Part shown: piece after piece, positions 6,946 through 10,205 of the stretch | Numbering within the stretch: the stretch's first letter is position 1 | How the letters are laid out: each line of letters opens with the position of its first letter | Source: Methanobacteriota archaeon | GTDB lineage: Archaea > Thermoplasmatota > Thermoplasmata > RBG-16-68-12 | NCBI GenBank assembly: GCA_005879065.1 | Contig: VBLU01000072.1 | Span: 1 to 12,181 of the forward strand | DNA length: 12,181 bases | Reading direction: 5' to 3' | Notes under the pieces: model-generated | Told to the model about the DNA's origin: nothing | Database searches by the model: none | The model's input: only the letters and a program-made list of their open reading frames with translations | Translations under genes and position numbers: made by a program

Positions 6946-7491
6946 TCAGGAAGAGAGGTGTGCCGCGATGAGGGCGGGAGCGGCCCCGATCGCCGTGGCG
7001 GTCTCCAACATGATGCCGCGACCCGTGAGGTCGAAGTGGTAGCGGCCCAGGGGAAGGACATCGCGGTCGTCCAGTCCGTGAGGTCCGAGGCCGAACACGA
7101 GCACGAACGAGGTGCCTTGGTCCAACAACCTCGCGAGGAACACGGCGTCCACCGCCTTCTTCGCATCCGGCCGATTCGTCGTGACCACGACGTCGCCTAG
7201 TTGAGGCGGAAAGCCGCGCCGCGGGAAGTCGAAGGTCAGGAGTCGGCCTGCTTCGGCGAGTTCGCGCAAGTATTTTCCTTCCTCGCCGATGCTCGTCGTC
7301 CCCGAGACCCACGCGGCCAGCTGCTGCGGAGTCCGAAGGTCCCGGTCGAACGGAAAGCCGAAGGTCGCCACGTTCGCGTCGAAGGCGAGCGCGACTGGGG
7401 CAGCGCGAGCGATGGCGCGCCGGTGGGCCTCCGCGAATTTCACTGGATCGTACGAATTGTACAGGCCAAGGGTCATGCGTCCACGGGCCAT
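6946..7491 (-). CDS. DUF531-like conserved archaeal protein
   Basis: A 181-residue protein resembling the archaeal DUF531 family, judged from memory of its opening pattern (MTLGLYNSYDP, then AHRRAIARAAPVALAFDAN). No reaction is known to me. Visible are short alpha/beta-like stretches, a central TTSIGEEGKYLRELAEAGRL segment and PPQLGDVVVTTNRPDAKK. A C-terminal part has FVLVFGLGPHGLDD and YHFDLTGRGIMLETATAIGA, which recalls the end of RNA-methyltransferase-like (SPOUT-type) folds, but I cannot confirm a knot. No membrane segments or signal are present. The start is ATG 7491, with an A/T-rich promoter about 28 nt upstream; an in-frame ATG at 7476 is the alternative. It lies upstream of ribA on the same strand with a separate promoter between them. 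Confidence 0.75.
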   Translation of the reverse strand: MARGRMTLGLYNSYDPVKFAEAHRRAIARAAPVALAFDANVATFGFPFDRDLRTPQQLAAWVSGTTSIGEEGKYLRELAEAGRLLTFDFPRRGFPPQLGDVVVTTNRPDAKKAVDAVFLARLLDQGTSFVLVFGLGPHGLDDRDVLPLGRYHFDLTGRGIMLETATAIGAAPALIAAHLSS

Positions 7492-7512
7492 CGCTCGTCT
7501 CCATGGATCTGG

Positions 7513-7530
7513 CGCTATTTTGAATTACTC
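7513..7530. promoter_or_regulatory. Shared A/T-rich block between divergent genes (bidirectional promoter)
   Basis: The block CGCTATTTTGAATTACTC is the only A/T-rich stretch between the divergent DUF531-like and phosphatase genes. Read on the minus strand, TTCAAAATAG is centred about 28 nt from ATG 7491. Read on the plus strand, TTGAATTA is about 27 nt from GTG 7552 and 33 nt from ATG 7558. Both genes would then start from overlapping TATA elements. Confidence 0.5.
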
Positions 7531-7557
7531 TGGCGTCATGGACGTCCCACCGTGCGG

Positions 7558-8022
7558 ATGTTCTACTACACGATCGACGGAGGCCGCCTCGCGGGGCTCC
7601 CGGGCCCGGCCTTCATGGAATGGGACTTCGCGCGTCTCCGGAAGATGGGATACTCCGTCGTCGTGAGCCTCGAGTGCGACCGTCTGAACACGTTCGAGAT
7701 CGAGGACGCTGGCTTCGAGCACAAGAAAATCTGCGTCGAGGACTTCACGCCGCCGACCTTCGATCAGATCGACGAGTTCGTCAGCTTCGTCGAGGCGAAG
7801 CTCTCGGAGGCCAAGAAAGTGCTCGTCCATTGCTATGCGGGTCGAGGGCGGACCGGGACGATGCTCGCGGCGTTCCTCATCCACCGCGGGATGTCAGCCG
7901 ATGCCGCGATTCGGGAGATCCGAGAGCGCGCAGGGCGGGCGTACGGCACCACGCGGGGCGTGATTGAACCGGAGCAGGAAGAGACCCTGCACCAATTTTC
8001 GCGGCGCGCCCGAGGCTCGTGA
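7558..8022 (+). CDS. Dual-specificity/tyrosine-type protein phosphatase
   Basis: A 154-residue cysteine-dependent phosphatase. The P-loop signature VLVHCYAGRGRTGT gives nucleophile C92 and phosphate-binding R98. The general acid is probably D62 in VEDFTPPT, and a helix with AIREIRERAGRAYGT follows the loop, as in compact archaeal and atypical dual-specificity phosphatases. The tail EPEQEETLHQF matches the usual end of this family. There is no regulatory or membrane domain. Substrates (phospho-Tyr/Ser or RNA 5' phosphates) cannot be told from sequence. ATG 7558 is used; GTG 7552, two codons earlier, fits the promoter spacing slightly better. The gene is divergent from the DUF531-like gene and ends 10 nt from the convergent deoxyhypusine synthase gene. 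An apparent extension to 7201 is only antisense to the neighbour. Confidence 0.88.
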   Translation: MFYYTIDGGRLAGLPGPAFMEWDFARLRKMGYSVVVSLECDRLNTFEIEDAGFEHKKICVEDFTPPTFDQIDEFVSFVEAKLSEAKKVLVHCYAGRGRTGTMLAAFLIHRGMSADAAIREIRERAGRAYGTTRGVIEPEQEETLHQFSRRARGS

Positions 8023-8032
8023 TCCGCGGGAT

Positions 8033-9085
8033 TCAGTTCAGTTCGAGGAGCTCCTCGCCCTTCCACCGGTACTTCTTCTGTTTCCGTTTCTTGTGGACGC
8101 CCTTCTGCAACAGGTACCCGATCAAGAGGGGCAATCCGATCGTCGCGTCGACCAGGCTCTGCGCCATCTTCGCGTCCTTGTGGAACTTGCCCCAGGACTG
8201 ACTCTCCTCGAACGTGCAGCCGCTCAGGCCCCCCCATTGCGGCACGTCGACCGTGATCTGGGCCGCATACATGTGGGGGTTCTCCGCGTACCCCATGACC
8301 TCCTGGATCACCTCGACCTGCGAGATGTAGTTCTTCGGAGTCCCGCCGCCGACGTAGAAGACGCCGGTCCGCGGCGACTTCAGCTTCACCTGCGCAATCT
8401 CGTAATTGTCCTTGATCGAATCGATCGCGATCGGGGTCTTCTTCGCCTTCACGCGGTCATGGTGGTGTTTCGCCAGGGCGATGCCGATCGACGAGTCGTT
8501 CAGCGCGGGGACGAAGTACGGGATGCCTTTGCGATAGCACGTACCGACGAGGGATTGCGGGTCCTTCGCGGCAATCTTGCCCATCTCCCACAGGAATTCC
8601 CGCGAGCTGTACGGCCGCGGTTCCAAGCCGTCCGCCAGGTTCGCGATTTCGTCGTCGCATTCTCGGAACAGCGACTCGTCCGCCAGCGTGTCGTAAACGC
8701 GGTCGAGGAAGTGCTCCCGCAACACGATGTCGTCCGTCTCCGGCGTCGTCGCATAATGCCGGTGTCCGTGCGCCTCGTAATAGTCATGGTATGCGATGGC
8801 CCCGGTCGTTACGACCACGTCGACGAGGCCGAACTCGACCATGTCCCGCATGACCTTGCGCAACCCGCCGGGCGTGAGCGCGCCGGCGCCCCCGAAGAAA
8901 ACGGTGCACTGCGGATCGGTCATCGCATTCTCGAGCACGGAAGCGCACATGCCGAGCGTCCGGGCCTGGAACGAGATCCGCTTGTAGCCGTCCACCAGGT
9001 CCGCGACCGACGTGGTCTTCTCGAGGTCCAGATGCTCGATCGGAACCGACGTCAGTTCCTTCTTCGTGGGCTTTCGCATGGCCAT
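8033..9085 (-). CDS. dys: Deoxyhypusine synthase family protein
   Basis: A 350-residue NAD- and spermidine-dependent enzyme of the deoxyhypusine synthase family. In archaea such enzymes transfer an aminobutyl group to a lysine of aIF5A. Visible are SFQARTLGMCASVLENA, FFGGAGALTPGGLRKVM, VDVVVTTGAIAYHD, PYFVPALNDSSIGIALA, GVFYVGGGTPKNYI and the catalytic EESQSWGKF with K300 as the imine-forming lysine. The segment before it reads VPQWGGLSGCTFEE rather than the GSDSGA form of eukaryotic enzymes, so a deoxyhypusine-synthase-like homospermidine synthase is an alternative. The C terminus is a basic tail (KKRKQKKYRWKGEE). The start is ATG 9085, with ATG 9079 two codons later. The open frame to 9316 overlaps another gene and is not coding. 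It follows the small gene at 9126 by 40 nt. Confidence 0.9.
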   Translation of the reverse strand: MAMRKPTKKELTSVPIEHLDLEKTTSVADLVDGYKRISFQARTLGMCASVLENAMTDPQCTVFFGGAGALTPGGLRKVMRDMVEFGLVDVVVTTGAIAYHDYYEAHGHRHYATTPETDDIVLREHFLDRVYDTLADESLFRECDDEIANLADGLEPRPYSSREFLWEMGKIAAKDPQSLVGTCYRKGIPYFVPALNDSSIGIALAKHHHDRVKAKKTPIAIDSIKDNYEIAQVKLKSPRTGVFYVGGGTPKNYISQVEVIQEVMGYAENPHMYAAQITVDVPQWGGLSGCTFEESQSWGKFHKDAKMAQSLVDATIGLPLLIGYLLQKGVHKKRKQKKYRWKGEELLELN

Positions 9086-9108
9086 GGGCGCCGCAATACG
9101 GGCTCCGG

Positions 9109-9121
9109 CCAAAAGGGTTCG
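9109..9121 (-). promoter_or_regulatory. Weak promoter candidate for dys
   Basis: On the minus strand this reads CGAACCCTTTTGG, directly after the stop of the small upstream gene. Element order and distance (36 nt from CGAA to ATG 9085) match the stronger promoters of this window. No Shine-Dalgarno sequence lies close to the dys start. Confidence 0.4.
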
Positions 9122-9125
9122 GTTC

Positions 9126-9341
9126 TCAAGCTTTCTTCTTGCCCTCGACCGCCTCGGCGATCGGCCGGGCCTTCTCCCGCGGACGCGAGCAAACCGCGTA
9201 CTCGTCCCCATCGAAAAACACGTCGAGATTGGGATTCTGCCGTTGGATTTCCTGGATCCGCTGCATGATGTCCTTGAGGGTGATCGACTCATCGTTCGGG
9301 TCGATCCGCAAAACAATCCGTTTCTCGCTCTCCGTCCCCAC
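9126..9341 (-). CDS. Small hypothetical protein upstream of dys
   Basis: About 71 residues, not recognised. It has a beta strand (KRIVLRIDP), an amphipathic helix (TLKDIMQRIQEIQRQN), a second beta-rich part (NLDVFFDGDEYAVCSR) and a basic Lys tail (EGKKKA). This compact alpha/beta layout with a conserved-looking DVFFDGDEYAV suggests a folded small protein rather than a chance frame. The start is uncertain: GTG 9341 has GAGGGG eight to ten bases upstream, whereas TTG 9368 (80 residues in total) lies at the leaderless distance from the TATA box at 9391-9400. It is followed by dys on the same strand after 40 nt, so co-transcription is likely. No signal peptide or membrane segment is present. Confidence 0.65.
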   Translation of the reverse strand: MGTESEKRIVLRIDPNDESITLKDIMQRIQEIQRQNPNLDVFFDGDEYAVCSRPREKARPIAEAVEGKKKA

Positions 9342-9390
9342 GGCCCGCCCCTCTTCGGACGCCCTCAAGATACCGTCAGATTCGTCCCAG

Positions 9391-9400
9391 CCTATAAAGA
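9391..9400 (-). promoter_or_regulatory. TATA promoter of the small gene upstream of dys
   Basis: The minus strand reads TCTTTATAGG, centred about 28 nt from TTG 9368. A transcript starting near 9370 would either be leaderless from TTG or carry a leader of about 28 nt with a Shine-Dalgarno sequence before GTG 9341. Confidence 0.65.
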
Positions 9401-9421
9401 CTCTTCCGGGGTGCGTCCGCG

Positions 9422-9445
9422 GGTCGCGGAGCGGACCTCGCGACC
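9422..9445. repeat. Short perfect inverted repeat between divergent promoters
   Basis: GGTCGCG at 9422-9428 and CGCGACC at 9439-9445 form a 7-bp stem with a 10-nt loop. It lies midway between the minus-strand TATA box (9391-9400) and the plus-strand promoter copy A (TATA 9491-9498). It could be an operator for either gene. No T-run follows, so a terminator is unlikely. Confidence 0.4.
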
Positions 9446-9459
9446 ATCCTCGCTCGCGC

Positions 9460-9504
9460 TAGATTGTTGTATGATAATGCCGTCCTCACGATTAAATACC
9501 CTCG
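9460..9504 (+). promoter_or_regulatory. Promoter block, copy A
   Basis: TAGATT at 9460-9465, five variable bases, then a 34-base block at 9471-9504 identical to 9907-9940. It contains the TATA box ATTAAATA (9491-9498) and about 20 bases upstream of it beginning ATGATAATGCCG. The identity extends well beyond what a TATA box requires, so this may be a specific regulator site. Predicted transcript start is near 9522. Confidence 0.75.
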
Positions 9505-9780
9505 GGACGGCTAGCGACGGCGACCGATTCTCCATGTCGGCCGTGTACGCGAGGCTTCGGGAGGCGCCGCTCCAATGGCAGTGAAACCGGCGGATAGCAC
9601 CGTCGCTCAGCAGGTCTGCCGCGTCTGCGGCGGCGAGGTGAACCCGCACGGGGAATGCGTCGTCTGCGGGACGAAGCAGGATGCGCCCACGACGACGGAC
9701 AAAGGACTCCCTTCCTGGCTGAAAAACGAATCGGGCGAAGCGAGCACCTGGCTCAGCGCCCCCGGAATCGTTCGCTGGCA
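9460..9780 (+). repeat. Partial tandem duplication, left unit (promoter, leader, zinc ribbon)
   Basis: This unit is related to the one starting at 9896. Spacing is 436 nt measured at the promoter block and 439 nt at the start codons. Clear homology covers the promoter, the leader (from CCGATT at 9524), the zinc ribbon and the first Trp-rich segment as far as the codons for TWLSA. Beyond about 9755 it becomes doubtful. Confidence 0.8.
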
Positions 9781-9847
9781 AGCGTTGGAGATCATCGGAC
9801 CCGGGCCCGCGCCGAGCATGCTGGTCTCGCGTTCCAAAATCCGTTGA
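9575..9847 (+). CDS. Truncated zinc-ribbon paralogue of the downstream coiled-coil/KaiC-like gene
   Basis: A 90-residue ORF. Residues 1-60 match the start of the large gene at 10014: MAVKP, then CRVCGGEVNPHGECVVCGTK with C15, C18, C28 and C31 as a zinc ribbon, then LPSWLKNESGEASTWLSA. After that the two diverge, and the tail (PGIVRWQALEIIGPGPAPS...) is unlike the large protein; a shifted frame around 9828 reads LAFQNPL, similar to TAFQDWL of the large gene, so the tail may be a frameshifted remnant. ATG 9575 has GGGAGG at 9559-9564. It has its own copy of the promoter. The 24 codons for residues 13-36 differ from the other copy at eight positions, all silent, so the zinc ribbon was selected as protein after duplication. 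It could be a functional stand-alone zinc ribbon or a decaying fragment. Confidence 0.6.
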   Translation: MAVKPADSTVAQQVCRVCGGEVNPHGECVVCGTKQDAPTTTDKGLPSWLKNESGEASTWLSAPGIVRWQALEIIGPGPAPSMLVSRSKIR

Positions 9848-9895
9848 TTCCGGCACGGCCTTGGACGGGAGCGTCCCCTTACGTTGCGCACGGCC

Positions 9896-9940
9896 TAGAT
9901 TACTGGATGATAATGCCGTCCTCACGATTAAATACCCTCG
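9896..9940 (+). promoter_or_regulatory. Promoter block, copy B
   Basis: TAGATT at 9896-9901, five variable bases, then the 34-base block at 9907-9940 shared with copy A, including TATA box ATTAAATA at 9927-9934. It is 87 nt from TATA to the GTG at 10014, against 84 nt in copy A. It drives the large zinc-ribbon/coiled-coil gene. Predicted transcript start is near 9958. Confidence 0.75.
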
Positions 9941-10205
9941 CGGCGGGTGGTGAGCGCCACCGATTTTCATCGGTGTCGGTCGTGCTCGTGATGCTCGGGA
10001 AGGCGCAGCTCCGGTGGCGGTGAAGCCCACGGTCGGCACGGTCTCGGAACAGGTGTGCCGCGTCTGCGGAGGCGAGGTGAATCCGCACGGCGAGTGCGTC
10101 GTGTGCGGCACGAAACAGGATTCCGCTGCCCCGGCGGGAGACCGGGGACTGTCCGCCTGGATGAAGGGCGAGTCGAGCGGGACGGCCGCCTGGCTCGGCG
10201 CCTCC
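9896..10205 (+). repeat. Partial tandem duplication, right unit
   Basis: This is the right-hand unit, carrying promoter, leader and zinc ribbon, and it continues into the complete large gene. A full gene preceded by a copy of its own 5' end is what a partial tandem duplication of the promoter-proximal part would leave. Confidence 0.8.

Noticed and set aside
7201..7557. N-terminal extension of the phosphatase frame
   Set aside because: It is antisense to the DUF531-like gene, and the promoter block lies at 7513-7530, downstream of this part.
9086..9316. N-terminal extension of the deoxyhypusine synthase frame
   Set aside because: The extra 77 residues are Arg/Ser-rich, overlap the better-supported small gene at 9126, and lie upstream of a promoter and ATG at 9085.
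9863..9876. Small hairpin (GGACG, loop GGAG, CGTCC) just after the short paralogue, as a terminator
   Set aside because: The stem is only 5 bp and no T-run follows. In GC-rich sequence such short stems are expected by chance.
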